Shown here: positions 40,190 to 49,448 of the stretch, piece by piece
Layout: every line of letters starts with the position of its first letter
Numbering within the stretch: position 1 is the first letter of the stretch
Origin: UBA10649 sp037130755
GTDB lineage: Bacteria; Actinomycetota; Actinomycetes; S36-B12
Assembly: GCA_037130755.1 (NCBI GenBank)
Contig: JBAXSI010000010.1
Coordinates: 1 to 64,000 of the forward strand
DNA: 64,000 nucleotides
Direction of reading: 5' to 3'
Made by a program: the position numbers and the translations under genes
The notes under the pieces: generated by a model
Database searches by the model: none
What the model was told of the DNA's origin: nothing
What the model saw: only the letters and a program-made list of their open reading frames with translations

Positions 40190-41413
40190 GTGAGTGCCGA
40201 TCCCCATGTCCTTGCCATGGTCCTTGCAGGCGGCGAGGGCAAGCGGCTGATGCCCTTGACGGCGGACCGGGCCAAGCCCGCTGTTCCGTTCGGCGGCTCC
40301 TACCGCCTCGTCGACTTCGTCCTGTCGAATCTGATCAATGCGGGCTTCCGTCGTGTCTGCGTCCTTACCCAGTACAAGTCGCACAGTCTCGACCGGCACG
40401 TCACCCAAACCTGGCGTATGCCGACGCTGTTGGGCGACTACGTGACTCCGGTGCCGGCGCAGCAGCGCCTCGGGCCGCGGTGGTACACCGGCAGTGCGGA
40501 CGCGATCTTCCAGAGCCTCAACCTGGTCTACGACGAGGGTCCGGAGTACGTCGTCGTCTTCGGTGCCGACCACGTGTACCGCATGGTTCCCGAGCAGATG
40601 ATCAAGGCGCACATCGAGAGCGGCGCGAGTGTCACCGTCGCCGGACTTCGGATGCCGAAGGCCGGTGCGAGCGAGTTCGGCGTGATCCAGACCGCGCCGG
40701 ACGGCAAGAAGATCGCGAAGTTCCTGGAGAAGCCCGCCGATCCGCCGACCATTCCTGGCGACGACGATCACTGCTACGTGTCCATGGGCAACTACGTCTT
40801 CACGACCTCGGCGCTGATCGAAGTACTCAAGGCCGACGCCGCCGATCCCGCCTCCGTGCACGACATGGGCGGCAATATCATCCCCACGCTGACGGCGCAG
40901 GGCGAGGCATACGTCTACGACTTCTCGGAGAACATCGTTCCGGGCGCTACCGATCGCGACCGTGGCTACTGGCGCGACGTCGGGACGCTCGACAGCTACC
41001 ACGACGCCCACATGGACCTCGTCTCCGTGCACCCCATCTTCAACCTCTACAACCGCCGCTGGCCGATCCTGTCGAACCTGCCCTCGCTCCCGCCGGCGAA
41101 GTTCGTCGAGGGCGGGAATGCGCACGAGTCGATGGTCGGCGCCGGGACGATCATCTCGGGGGCGCATGTGCGCACCTCGGTGCTCGCCACCAGCGTGTCC
41201 GTCGATGCCGGCGCCTACGTCGAGGGCAGCGTGATCATGCCGGGCGTGCGGATCGGTCGTAACGCCGTCGTGCGGAGGGCGATCCTCGACAAGAACGTCG
41301 TGATCCCCGACGGCGCGCAGATCGGTGTCGACGTCGAGCGCGACCGTTCCCTCTACACCGTGAGCGAGGGCGGCGTCGTCTGCCTCGGCAAGGGCGTCAC
41401 CGCGGCGCTGTAA
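40190..41413 (+). CDS. glgC: Glucose-1-phosphate adenylyltransferase
   Basis: 407 residues. The nucleotidyltransferase N-terminus MVLAGGEGKRLMPLTADRAK and VPFGGSYRLVDFVLSN bind ATP. GADHVYRM has the metal aspartate, GEAYVYDFSENI and GYWRDVGTLDSY complete the catalytic domain. A C-terminal left-handed beta-helix region carries isoleucine-patch repeats (about 290-400). It makes ADP-glucose from ATP and glucose-1-phosphate for glycogen and maltose-1-phosphate synthesis, next to divergent glgM. Confidence 0.95.
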   Translation: MSADPHVLAMVLAGGEGKRLMPLTADRAKPAVPFGGSYRLVDFVLSNLINAGFRRVCVLTQYKSHSLDRHVTQTWRMPTLLGDYVTPVPAQQRLGPRWYTGSADAIFQSLNLVYDEGPEYVVVFGADHVYRMVPEQMIKAHIESGASVTVAGLRMPKAGASEFGVIQTAPDGKKIAKFLEKPADPPTIPGDDDHCYVSMGNYVFTTSALIEVLKADAADPASVHDMGGNIIPTLTAQGEAYVYDFSENIVPGATDRDRGYWRDVGTLDSYHDAHMDLVSVHPIFNLYNRRWPILSNLPSLPPAKFVEGGNAHESMVGAGTIISGAHVRTSVLATSVSVDAGAYVEGSVIMPGVRIGRNAVVRRAILDKNVVIPDGAQIGVDVERDRSLYTVSEGGVVCLGKGVTAAL

Positions 41414-41423
41414 CCGCACGAGA

Positions 41424-42140
41424 TCACGGCAGCGTCGTAGCGCCCAAGGTCACGTTCCCCGACGGCGACGTCAGGTCCAGTTGCAGGCTGAACTCCTCCA
41501 TGGTCGTCGTCATCGTGACCGGCGTGTTCACCTTCGCGTCCTTGGCGGACCTGTCGACGCGGATCACGTGGCCGGAGTCGTCGATCCACACGGTCACGTC
41601 CTCGCGCCCGTCCCCGGGCAGCCAGCCGGTGTATCGCGTCGTGGAGACACCGTCGAGTACCTCGGTCCCTGCTTTGGAGACGTCCCGCAGCACTCCGAGC
41701 CCGCGCAGCGGATCGACATACCGGGACGTCGCGGTCGGGTCGCTGACCGGCCACTGGGTCCAGTCCGTGCCGTTCGCGGTGACGTAGATGCCGCGGCTGT
41801 TGACCAGTTCCCGGAAGGATCCCTGGGGAGTGATCCAGTTCAGGTCGCCCATTCCCGATCCCAGGACCGTCACGCCTTGGGCGCTGACAGGCGCGATGCC
41901 CGTCGAGGTTCGAATGGACCCGTCGATGACGATGCGGGCTGTCCCCAGCGCGCGGGTGGCGACGACGGCCGAGTGGAAGGGGTCAGCCGAGGGCAGCAGC
42001 GACAGGGGTTCCGCAGAGGTAGTGGAGGTGGGTGCGGGAGTGCCGCAGGCGGTGAGGGCGAGCAATGCGAGGCCTAGGGCCACAAAGAGGCGCAAGACGC
42101 CGTTCCCGAGGGCATTGCCAGCCAGGGCACGGACTCTCAC
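41424..42140 (-). CDS. LppX/LprG-like lipoprotein
   Basis: 238 residues. The signal sequence ends in the lipobox LTAC (Cys about 33), followed by a Ser/Thr/Pro-rich linker. The body resembles the LppX_LprAFG fold: GMGDLNWITPQGSFRELV, a WTQWP segment, DGVSTTRYTGWLPG and VWIDDSGHVIRVD. Members hold lipids or sense the envelope on the outer face of the membrane. The GTG start overlaps the Nudix gene stop by four bases, joining it to the ppk1 operon. It converges on glgC. Confidence 0.78.
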   Translation of the reverse strand: MRVRALAGNALGNGVLRLFVALGLALLALTACGTPAPTSTTSAEPLSLLPSADPFHSAVVATRALGTARIVIDGSIRTSTGIAPVSAQGVTVLGSGMGDLNWITPQGSFRELVNSRGIYVTANGTDWTQWPVSDPTATSRYVDPLRGLGVLRDVSKAGTEVLDGVSTTRYTGWLPGDGREDVTVWIDDSGHVIRVDRSAKDAKVNTPVTMTTTMEEFSLQLDLTSPSGNVTLGATTLP

Positions 42141-43063
42141 GCGGACAGCGTGTGCCGCTCCACCGCGACGGCGCAGACTCGGCCGTCCTCGGCGAACGAG
42201 CGATGGATCACGATGAAGCCGCCGGGTGGGAGCTTGGGGTCCCACAGCTGACCCCAGTTCGGCACGTGCGGATCGAGGACGAGGGACTCCGCAAGCGTGT
42301 CGAGGATCGTCGGCAGGACGGGCCGGTGGGTGCACAGCACGACCGGAGTCCGCAGCGCCGCGAGTTCGGCGGCGCGTCCCGCGGTGAGCTGCGGGTCATC
42401 GTGGTGCGTCTCCTCTGTGAGGTCCGGCTCCGGATGGACCGACACCCCCAGGTGCTTGGCGTACCGCCGCACGGTCTCGCTGCACCGTCGCGCACTTGAT
42501 GCGTGGACCTCCTCGATGCCGTAGGCGTCGAGGAGCGGAACCAACTGCTTGCTCTGGCTGCGACCACGACCGCTGAGGGGTCGCTCGCTGTCGACGTCGC
42601 CGTCGAAGTCGGCGCGCTTCATTGCCTGGGTGTGCCGAAGGATGATCAGTGGCATCGTTGCCGGCTGCCCGGTGGCCTGCTCGACGAGCGCCACGTCCGC
42701 CGGGTACGTCAGATAGTCGACGGCCGAGGCGGCGGGGATCCAACGGATCTCGTCGATCTCGTCGTCGGGGGCGAAGCCTTCGTCGAGCCCAACCTTGGCG
42801 GTCCAGTAGTTCACGACCTTTGGTCGACCCATGACGCTGTACTGCTGCATCGGCAGCGGTGCCCCAAGAATGGGCGTGAAGCCGGTCTCCTCATCGCATT
42901 CGCGGACCGCCGTGTTGATGAGGTGCTCGCCCTCATCGACCTTGCCCTTGGGCAACGACCAGTCGGCGCGAAAGGGTCGATGAACGATGAGTACCTCGGT
43001 CACACCTCTGTTGTCGCGCAGCAGCACCACGCCGGAGGCACGGATGAGGTCGGTGCGGGCCAT
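42137..43063 (-). CDS. Nudix hydrolase fused to histidine phosphatase domain (MutT1-like)
   Basis: 308 residues in two domains. The N-terminal Nudix box is GKVDEGEHLINTAVRECDEE followed by TGF (about 38-60). The C-terminal histidine-phosphatase domain starts with ILRHTQAM (His about 146) and has SSARRCSETV and CTHRPVL. This layout is that of mycobacterial MutT1, which hydrolyses oxidised guanine nucleotides and diadenosine polyphosphates. It lies between ppk1/CHAD genes and a lipoprotein gene, tying nucleotide-phosphate sanitation to polyphosphate metabolism. ATG start three bases after the CHAD gene stop. Confidence 0.88.
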   Translation of the reverse strand: MARTDLIRASGVVLLRDNRGVTEVLIVHRPFRADWSLPKGKVDEGEHLINTAVRECDEETGFTPILGAPLPMQQYSVMGRPKVVNYWTAKVGLDEGFAPDDEIDEIRWIPAASAVDYLTYPADVALVEQATGQPATMPLIILRHTQAMKRADFDGDVDSERPLSGRGRSQSKQLVPLLDAYGIEEVHASSARRCSETVRRYAKHLGVSVHPEPDLTEETHHDDPQLTAGRAAELAALRTPVVLCTHRPVLPTILDTLAESLVLDPHVPNWGQLWDPKLPPGGFIVIHRSFAEDGRVCAVAVERHTLSA

Positions 43064-43066
43064 CGG

Positions 43067-44605
43067 CTACCCCAGCCCGGCCTTGCGGGCCGTGCGTCGC
43101 ACACGTGGCCACAGATCGGTGAAGCGAAGGCGGTCGCGGATCTCCTCGTCGGTCTCGTACTCGTGAAGCAGGCCCAGGGACATGCCCGTCAGGCCGTCGA
43201 CGTCGGCGTGGCCGGCGACCTCGCGAATGATCGACTGCGCGACATGTGCGTCCTGGTGGTCCCCGAGGAGGTCGGTGACCAGCGCCAGGCCTTCGGCCAG
43301 GGTCACCATGCGGCTTCCGAAAATGTTCGCGACGGACTCGGCGGCATAGCGAGCCCGCTTGGCCTTGATCCTCGCCTCGTGCCACGTGACGCTCGGGCCG
43401 TCCAACTCCAACCCGTTGATGGACTTCACCAGGCGCCCCCACGTGCGGTCCACCAGCGGGAGCAGCACGTCGCCGCACTCGCCGAACGCCTCGTCGGTCA
43501 CGGGAGGGTCGATGGCGAGGGTCATCAAGTCGTCGACGAGCAGCTGGTGGCGGTCGCTGCGCAGCGCCGCGATCGCGCTCGAGCGCGCCGAGGCAAGGCG
43601 CTGGTTGAGCACGACGTCGAGGATGGTCCTGGCGCGCTCGCTGTCCTGTGGATCGTCCAACGCCTCGGCATGTGCGTCGAGTCGTTCGATCATCACCTCG
43701 GTGTCACGCACGGCCCCGAGTTCGCTCGCGAGCCACTTGAGCTCCTCGCGAAGTGTGGCCGCCGTCTCGGCGTCCAGCAGTGGCGCGAACGTCGCAAGCG
43801 CGCTGCGGATCCGTCGCGCGGAGACCCGCATCTGGTGCACCGAGTCGGGAAGGTCACGACGCACGGCGACGTCGGACATCAGCAGGTGCCGCACGTGCAG
43901 GGCCAGCACCGAACGGATGGCATCGACGGCGAGCCCGCCAGGGCCGGGCAGGGGGACCTCGGGAACGTCGGACGGCTCCTGCGTGCGAGGTCCGAGGGCG
44001 CTCGCGGCCTTGCTCACCGAACTTGGCTCAGCACCTGACTCGAGGAGGGCGCTGACGGCGCGCTCCAGCATCTCCAGGGCAAGGGGGTCCTCGGAGTCCA
44101 GGCATTCGATCTCGAGTTCGCGGAACACACTGACAACGGTCCCGTCCCGGAGCACGGAGACGATGTCGTCGACGAGCTCTACTCGCTCGACGCCCTCGTT
44201 GTCGTAGAGGTGCGAGGGGGTGCGCCTGGTCGACAGCGTCACGATCGGGACCAGCGCCTGCTCGCGGAGCAATGGGGAGATCACCTCGACGAAGCCGCCC
44301 GGGACCGATCCCACCGGACCGGCATCGAGCGGCAGCCGGATCTCATCACGCGCCGAGCCGTCCATGCCCTTCACCGGGAGCTTCATGTGCCAGCCCTCGT
44401 CGTGACCGCCCGTGCGCCGTCGCAACGTGATTCCCCATCGGAACAGCGAGAGGGTCGATGTGTCGTGGTAGACGGCATCGAGGGTGAACGCTTCGTCGGT
44501 GACGATGCGGTCAGCGACGCCGCGCTCAACGAGGTCAGGCAGGTCGAACAGGCCATGGACGCGGAGCTTGCGCTCCACTTCACGATGAGTCGTTATCTCC
44601 GTCAC
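43067..44605 (-). CDS. CYTH and CHAD domain-containing protein
   Basis: 512 residues. The N-terminal CYTH (triphosphate tunnel) domain opens with the E-x-E-x-K signature EVERKLRV (E9, E11, K13). The C-terminal CHAD helical domain (about 215-510) has conserved basic/histidine motifs such as SVHQMRVSARRIRSAL and WHEARIKAKRARYAAE. CYTH domains bind or cleave inorganic triphosphate; CHAD domains bind polyphosphate and target granules. Its start overlaps the ppk1 stop by four bases, a strong functional hint. Confidence 0.9.
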   Translation of the reverse strand: MTEITTHREVERKLRVHGLFDLPDLVERGVADRIVTDEAFTLDAVYHDTSTLSLFRWGITLRRRTGGHDEGWHMKLPVKGMDGSARDEIRLPLDAGPVGSVPGGFVEVISPLLREQALVPIVTLSTRRTPSHLYDNEGVERVELVDDIVSVLRDGTVVSVFRELEIECLDSEDPLALEMLERAVSALLESGAEPSSVSKAASALGPRTQEPSDVPEVPLPGPGGLAVDAIRSVLALHVRHLLMSDVAVRRDLPDSVHQMRVSARRIRSALATFAPLLDAETAATLREELKWLASELGAVRDTEVMIERLDAHAEALDDPQDSERARTILDVVLNQRLASARSSAIAALRSDRHQLLVDDLMTLAIDPPVTDEAFGECGDVLLPLVDRTWGRLVKSINGLELDGPSVTWHEARIKAKRARYAAESVANIFGSRMVTLAEGLALVTDLLGDHQDAHVAQSIIREVAGHADVDGLTGMSLGLLHEYETDEEIRDRLRFTDLWPRVRRTARKAGLG

Positions 44606-46761
44606 GGAGCAAAGCCCCGCTTCCGCTTGATGTCGATCAGCGACTCCTGGTAGTCGCGCAGGCGCGTGCCGTCCGGATCGAACAGTCGTCGCACCCAGGT
44701 GCCGTCCGGCTCCAGGTCCCAGGCAGCGGTCTCCGGATCGAAGGCGAAGTCAAACAGGGAGTCGACGTCGGCGATCTCCTCCGGATCGACCAGGCTCACC
44801 AAGGTTTCGACGCGCCGGTCGAGGTTGCGGTGCATGAGATCGGCCGAGCCGATCCACACCTCTGGGCTGTCGCCATTGCGGAAGCAGTACGCCCGGGAGT
44901 GCTCGAGGAAGCGGCCGAGGATGCTGAGCACGCGGACGTTCTCGCTCATGCCCGGTACGCCTGGGCGGACGGCGCAGATGCCGCGCACCCAGATGTCGAC
45001 TTTGACGCCAGCGCGAGAGGCTCGGTAGAGGGCGTCGATGATGCCCTCGTCGACGATCGAGTTGCACTTGAAGCGGATGCCGCTGGGCAGGCCCTTCTCG
45101 TGGTTGACGATCTCCCGCTCGATGCGATCGACCAGACCGGTGCGCACCGAGTGCGGGGCGACGAGGAAGCGCTCGTAGTCGGTGTTCATGGAGTAGCCGG
45201 ACAGCACGTTGAACAGGTTCGAGACGTCCTCACCAATGGCTGGGTCGCAGGTGAGCAGTCCGAAGTCCTCGTAGAGCCGCGCCGTCTTGGGGTGGTAGTT
45301 GCCCGTGCCGATGTGGCAGTAGCGACGCAACTGGTCGCTGTCCTCGCGGACGACCATCGAGAGCTTGCTGTGCGTCTTCAGCCCGACAAGACCGTAGACG
45401 ACGTGGACGCCGGACTCCTCAAGCTTGCGGGCCCACTCGATGTTGTTCTGCTCGTCGAAGCGTGCCTTGATCTCCACGAGTGCCAGCACCTGCTTGCCCG
45501 CCTGGGCGGCATCGATGAGGGCGTCGACGATCGGCGAGTCTCCCGAGGTGCGGTAGAGGGTCTGCTTGATGGCCAGCACGTTGGGATCTCGAGCGGCCTG
45601 CTCGAGGAACAGCTGGACGCTCGTGGAGAAGGAGTCGTACGGATGGTGCAGCAGCACGTCGTGCTCGCGCATTACTGCCAGTACGTCGGGTGCCGATGCC
45701 GTCTCGACCTCGCTCAATTGCCGTGAGGTCTTGCCGACGAAGCGGCGCTGCTTCAGGTCGTCGCGGTCGAGGCCGTAGAGCGTCCAGAGTCCCGTGAGGT
45801 CGAGCGGACCGGGAAGCCGGAACACCTCGAGCTCGTTGACGCCGAGCTCGCTGATGAGCAGCTCGAGCACGTGCGGGTCGATCGACTCCTCGACCTCGAG
45901 GCGGACCGGCGGGCCGAAGCGACGGCGCATGAGCTCGCGCTCCAGCGCCTGCAGGAGGTTCTCGGCGTCGTCCTCCTCGACCTCGACGTCCTCGTTGCGC
46001 GTCACGCGGAAGGTATGGGTCTGGAGGATCTCCATGCCCGGGAAGAGGGTGTGCAGGTGGGCCGCGATGACGTCCTCGAGCGGCACGAAGCGCGCCGGCG
46101 CGACCTCGACGAAGCGAGGGAGCAGCGGAGGCACCTTGACGCGGGCGAAGAGCTCGGTGCCCGTGACGGGGTTGCGCACCACGACAGCCAGGTTCAAGGA
46201 AAGGCCGCTGATGTACGGGAACGGGTGCGACGGGTCGACCGCGAGCGGCGTGAGCACCGGGAAGACCTTCGCATCGAAGAAGAGCTCGATCTCGGACTTC
46301 TCGCTGGGGGTCAGCTCGTCCCATCTCAGCAACTGGATGCCGGTGGCCTCGAGCTCGGGGAGCAGGCGGTGGCGGAACAGGTCGGCCTGCTCGCGCTGAA
46401 GCTCGTAGGCGTTCTGCCAGATGTTCTCGAGCACCTCGCGGGCGGTGTAGCCGCTGGCGGCCCGGACGGCGATGCCGGTCGCGATGCGCCGCTTGAGGCC
46501 GGCTACGCGCACCATGAAGAACTCGTCGAGATTGCTGGCGAAGATTGCCAGGAACTTGGCCCGGTCCAGGAGGGGCAGGTCGTCGTCCTCGGCGAGTTCG
46601 AGCACTCGCCGGTTGAAGGCCAGCCAGGAGAGCTCGCGGTCGAGGAAGCGGTCCTTGGGCAGGGGGATGTCGGGCATGGTGGACGGGGGCTGCGTGGGGG
46701 CGTCCGTCGGGGACGGGACCTCCGCGCGCACCACGTCAGTCGGGGAAGTTGGCGTGCTCAC
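44602..46761 (-). CDS. ppk1: Polyphosphate kinase 1
   Basis: 719 residues. N-terminal RFLDRELSWLAFNRRVLELA and FASNLDEFFMVRVAGLK are the ppk1 head domain. The active-site stretch HIGTGNYHPKTARLYEDF (about 481-498) contains the phosphorylated histidine region. The C-terminal phospholipase-D-like domain has YRASRAGVKVDIWVRGICA and SADLMHRNLDRRVE. It makes polyphosphate from ATP reversibly at the membrane. The gene heads an operon with the CYTH-CHAD protein, MutT1-like protein and lipoprotein. GTG start. Confidence 0.95.
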   Translation of the reverse strand: MSTPTSPTDVVRAEVPSPTDAPTQPPSTMPDIPLPKDRFLDRELSWLAFNRRVLELAEDDDLPLLDRAKFLAIFASNLDEFFMVRVAGLKRRIATGIAVRAASGYTAREVLENIWQNAYELQREQADLFRHRLLPELEATGIQLLRWDELTPSEKSEIELFFDAKVFPVLTPLAVDPSHPFPYISGLSLNLAVVVRNPVTGTELFARVKVPPLLPRFVEVAPARFVPLEDVIAAHLHTLFPGMEILQTHTFRVTRNEDVEVEEDDAENLLQALERELMRRRFGPPVRLEVEESIDPHVLELLISELGVNELEVFRLPGPLDLTGLWTLYGLDRDDLKQRRFVGKTSRQLSEVETASAPDVLAVMREHDVLLHHPYDSFSTSVQLFLEQAARDPNVLAIKQTLYRTSGDSPIVDALIDAAQAGKQVLALVEIKARFDEQNNIEWARKLEESGVHVVYGLVGLKTHSKLSMVVREDSDQLRRYCHIGTGNYHPKTARLYEDFGLLTCDPAIGEDVSNLFNVLSGYSMNTDYERFLVAPHSVRTGLVDRIEREIVNHEKGLPSGIRFKCNSIVDEGIIDALYRASRAGVKVDIWVRGICAVRPGVPGMSENVRVLSILGRFLEHSRAYCFRNGDSPEVWIGSADLMHRNLDRRVETLVSLVDPEEIADVDSLFDFAFDPETAAWDLEPDGTWVRRLFDPDGTRLRDYQESLIDIKRKRGFAP

Positions 46762-46824
46762 CCGCCGATGGTCCCATAGACGGGTGTGCGCTCAGGCACG
46801 CATGGTCCTCTTCGCCGACTACTG

Positions 46825-47781
46825 CTACGTGGACTCAGGGGCCGCGCTGCGCCTGAACAGGACGTCGGTGTCCCAGCGGGCGAAGCCGAGGCCCTCGTAG
46901 AGGGAGATCGCCGCGGTGTTGGTCTCGTCGACGTAGAGCATCGCCTGGCTGAGGTCGAGAGCCCGAAGATGGTGGAGTCCGGCGAGAGTCAGGGCCTTGC
47001 CCAGGCCGGTGCCCCGATGGCTGGGCTCGATTCCCACCACGTAGACCTCGCCGATGGGCTGATGGTGATGCTGGTGGTCGCTGCCCAGCCGCCCGTGCAC
47101 CTTGGTCCAGTGGAAGCCGGCGAGCTGGTCGCTGTCCCATGCCATGAGGAAGCCGTCGGCGGAGAACCACGGCTCCCGGAGGCGGCGCTCAAGGTCGGGT
47201 CGGGTCCAGCCGCCCTGGTCAGGCAGCGCCACGAAGGCGCGAGCATTCAGGTCCAGCCAGGCGTCCTCGTCCTGCCCGACCACGAACGTGCGCACTTCGA
47301 TGCCGGGCGGGAACTCGGCGCGCGGAAGCGGGGCGTACAACGATCTGCGCAACTGCCACAGCACGCGTGCGTGCGTGAACCCCATGCCGGTGGCCAGCTC
47401 GGTCGCGCCGGCCTGCTCGCCGTGTGCCCACAGCCGAAGTCGACCGTCGGGAGACAGTCCGATGAGCTCCTCGACGAGCAGGCGGCCCAGCCCTAACCGT
47501 CGGTGCTCTGGATCGACGGCGACCTCTGCGCTTGGCCCGTCGACGGGGTCGGTGACGTCCAGGTGCGCGTAGCCGACGACCTTGCCATCGGGGTCGACGG
47601 CGACCAGATGCTGTCCTCGCGGGTCGCCGCCCTCCTTCAGGTGCAGCCACACGTGCTCGGACACCGGGCGCATCCCGTCGTGGTCGGTGACGCGCTGGAT
47701 GAGCGCGGTGACTTGGGCGATTGCCGCGTCGTCCAGACGCGTCCTGACGCGGATCACCGCGGGGTCACCAATTGATGCCAC
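46825..47781 (-). CDS. mshD: Mycothiol synthase
   Basis: 318 residues with two tandem GNAT domains. The first has EVAVDPEHRRLGLGRLLVEEL (acetyl-CoA P-loop, about 85-105), seen here as RRLGLGRL. The second has VYVVGIEPSHRGTGLGKALT followed by YVDETNTAAISLYEGLGF. MshD acetylates cysteinyl-glucosaminyl-inositol to finish mycothiol. It lies directly downstream of glnR, as in mycobacteria. I take the GTG at 47781; a GTG eight codons later is also possible. Confidence 0.9.
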   Translation of the reverse strand: MASIGDPAVIRVRTRLDDAAIAQVTALIQRVTDHDGMRPVSEHVWLHLKEGGDPRGQHLVAVDPDGKVVGYAHLDVTDPVDGPSAEVAVDPEHRRLGLGRLLVEELIGLSPDGRLRLWAHGEQAGATELATGMGFTHARVLWQLRRSLYAPLPRAEFPPGIEVRTFVVGQDEDAWLDLNARAFVALPDQGGWTRPDLERRLREPWFSADGFLMAWDSDQLAGFHWTKVHGRLGSDHQHHHQPIGEVYVVGIEPSHRGTGLGKALTLAGLHHLRALDLSQAMLYVDETNTAAISLYEGLGFARWDTDVLFRRSAAPEST

Positions 47782-47797
47782 TGGAGCCGAGTCCTGA

Positions 47798-48532
47798 TCA
47801 GGCGAGGAGCGCGGCCTCGTCGACCTCGGACAGCGTGGCGCGCGTGGCGTCATCGGTGCCCTCGGGGACGAAGCGGTAGCCGACGTTCCGGACCGTGCCG
47901 ATGAGGCCCTCGTGCTCGGCGCCGAGCTTCGCGCGGAGGCGTCTGACGTGGACGTCGACGGTGCGCGTGCCACCGAAGTAGTCGTAGCCCCATACCTCCT
48001 GCAGCAGCACAGCGCGGGTGAACACCCGGCCCGGATGCTGGGCGAGGAACTTCAGCAGCTCGAACTCCTTGAAGGTGAGATCGAGCGTTCGGCTGCGCAG
48101 CTTGGCGGTGTAGGTGCCTTCGTCGATGTGCAGTTCGCCGCTGCGGATCTCCTCGGGAAGGTCGTTCGGCGCTCCGGTGGCGTCCGCGGTGCGGGAGATG
48201 GCAAGTCGCAGCCGTGCCTCGACCTCTGCGGGCGAGCTGGTGTCGACGAGGACGTCGTCCATGCCCCAGTCCCATTGGATGGCGGCGAGCCCGCCCTCCG
48301 TGGTGACCAGCAGGAGCGGGACGTCGATGCCGGTCTGGCGCAGGAGTCTGGTGAGGCCGCGGACAGCAGGCAGGTCGCGTCGGCCATCGACCAGCAGTAC
48401 ATCGCATGACGGTGCGTTGAGCAGCGCGGTGGGCTCGGCGGGCATCGTGCGCACATGGTGCGCGAGCAGGCCTAGGGCGGGCAGCACTTCAGCGGACGGC
48501 TCCATCGCGCGGGTCAGGAGGATCAGTCGCAC
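47798..48532 (-). CDS. glnR: OmpR-family orphan regulator GlnR
   Basis: 244 residues. The N-terminal receiver-like domain keeps one aspartate (VLLVDGRRDL, Asp49) but lacks the usual acidic pocket near its N-terminus, as in GlnR. The C-terminal winged helix is standard (LTFKEFELLKFLAQHPGRVF, RTVDVHVRRLRAKLG). No sensor kinase is adjacent. Position beside mshD matches Rv0818-Rv0819. GlnR governs nitrogen assimilation genes in Actinobacteria. A strong GGGAGGGAG site precedes the GTG. Confidence 0.88.
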   Translation of the reverse strand: MRLILLTRAMEPSAEVLPALGLLAHHVRTMPAEPTALLNAPSCDVLLVDGRRDLPAVRGLTRLLRQTGIDVPLLLVTTEGGLAAIQWDWGMDDVLVDTSSPAEVEARLRLAISRTADATGAPNDLPEEIRSGELHIDEGTYTAKLRSRTLDLTFKEFELLKFLAQHPGRVFTRAVLLQEVWGYDYFGGTRTVDVHVRRLRAKLGAEHEGLIGTVRNVGYRFVPEGTDDATRATLSEVDEAALLA

Positions 48533-48633
48533 TGGTTCTCCCTCCCGGCACTGTCGCTTTCGGCTGGGGCAAGGCTACGCCACGTGGCTGTTAGCCTGCC
48601 CGAGTCCCCATCGGCTGGAGGGAGTTAGCCGCT

Positions 48634-49440
48634 ATGCCCGCCTCGCACGAGGTCGTCGAGCAGACCCTCCATGCCGCCGACGGCGTCGACATCAGTGCCG
48701 TCCACATCCCGGGCGAGCACTCGGACCTGTGCCTGGTCGTCGTCCACGGATTCACCGGCAGCTGGCGCGAGGACCGGGTCACCAAGGTGGTCGACGAGCT
48801 GATCGACTTCGGATCGATCGTGGCCATCGACATGCGCGGCCACGGACGATCGGGCGGTGTCACGACCCTCGGCGACCTCGAGGTGCTCGACGCGGCGGCG
48901 GCAGTGAGCTGGGCCAGGGAACTGGGATATCCGACGGTGGTCACGGTCGGCTTCTCGCTGGGTGGCGCCGTGGTCCTGCGCGAGGGCGGGCTGGCATCGA
49001 CCAGGACGCTTCCTGAAGGTGCGACCGGCGGCCAGGTCGACGGCGTCGTGGCCGTCAGTGCCCCTGCGTTCTGGTACTACAAGGGCACCAAGGTGACCCG
49101 ATTCGTTCATCGGCTCGTCCAGACCCGCTGGGGCCGGACCGTCATGAAGCTCGGTGGCACACGCGTGACTGACGAGGAGTGGGTAGAGCCCTACCCGGCT
49201 GCCCCCTTCGAGGCCGCTGCGCTGCTGGACGTCCCTCTGCTGATCGTCCATGGGGACGTCGACCGCTACTTCCCGATCGAGCACCCGCAGGCGATCCAAC
49301 GCTCCGCTGTGGCCGCCGGCGTGCGAACGGACCTGTGGCTGGAGAAGGGCTTCGGGCACGCCGAGAGCGCCGTCTCGACGCAGATCCTCCGACGCATCGG
49401 CGCCTGGGCGCGGGAATGCGTCCAGCCCGAGGAGAGTTGA
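48634..49440 (+). CDS. Alpha/beta hydrolase
   Basis: 268 residues. The nucleophile elbow is VGFSLGGAV (Ser about 109), the acid is in VHGDVDRYFP and the histidine in GFGHAESA. VVVHGFTGSWRED is the oxyanion loop and IDMRGHGRSGG follows. It is probably an esterase or lipase of unknown substrate. It diverges from glnR across 101 bases, and the thioredoxin-like gene starts eight bases after its stop. Confidence 0.85.
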   Translation: MPASHEVVEQTLHAADGVDISAVHIPGEHSDLCLVVVHGFTGSWREDRVTKVVDELIDFGSIVAIDMRGHGRSGGVTTLGDLEVLDAAAAVSWARELGYPTVVTVGFSLGGAVVLREGGLASTRTLPEGATGGQVDGVVAVSAPAFWYYKGTKVTRFVHRLVQTRWGRTVMKLGGTRVTDEEWVEPYPAAPFEAAALLDVPLLIVHGDVDRYFPIEHPQAIQRSAVAAGVRTDLWLEKGFGHAESAVSTQILRRIGAWARECVQPEES

Positions 49441-49448
49441 GCGCAGGT

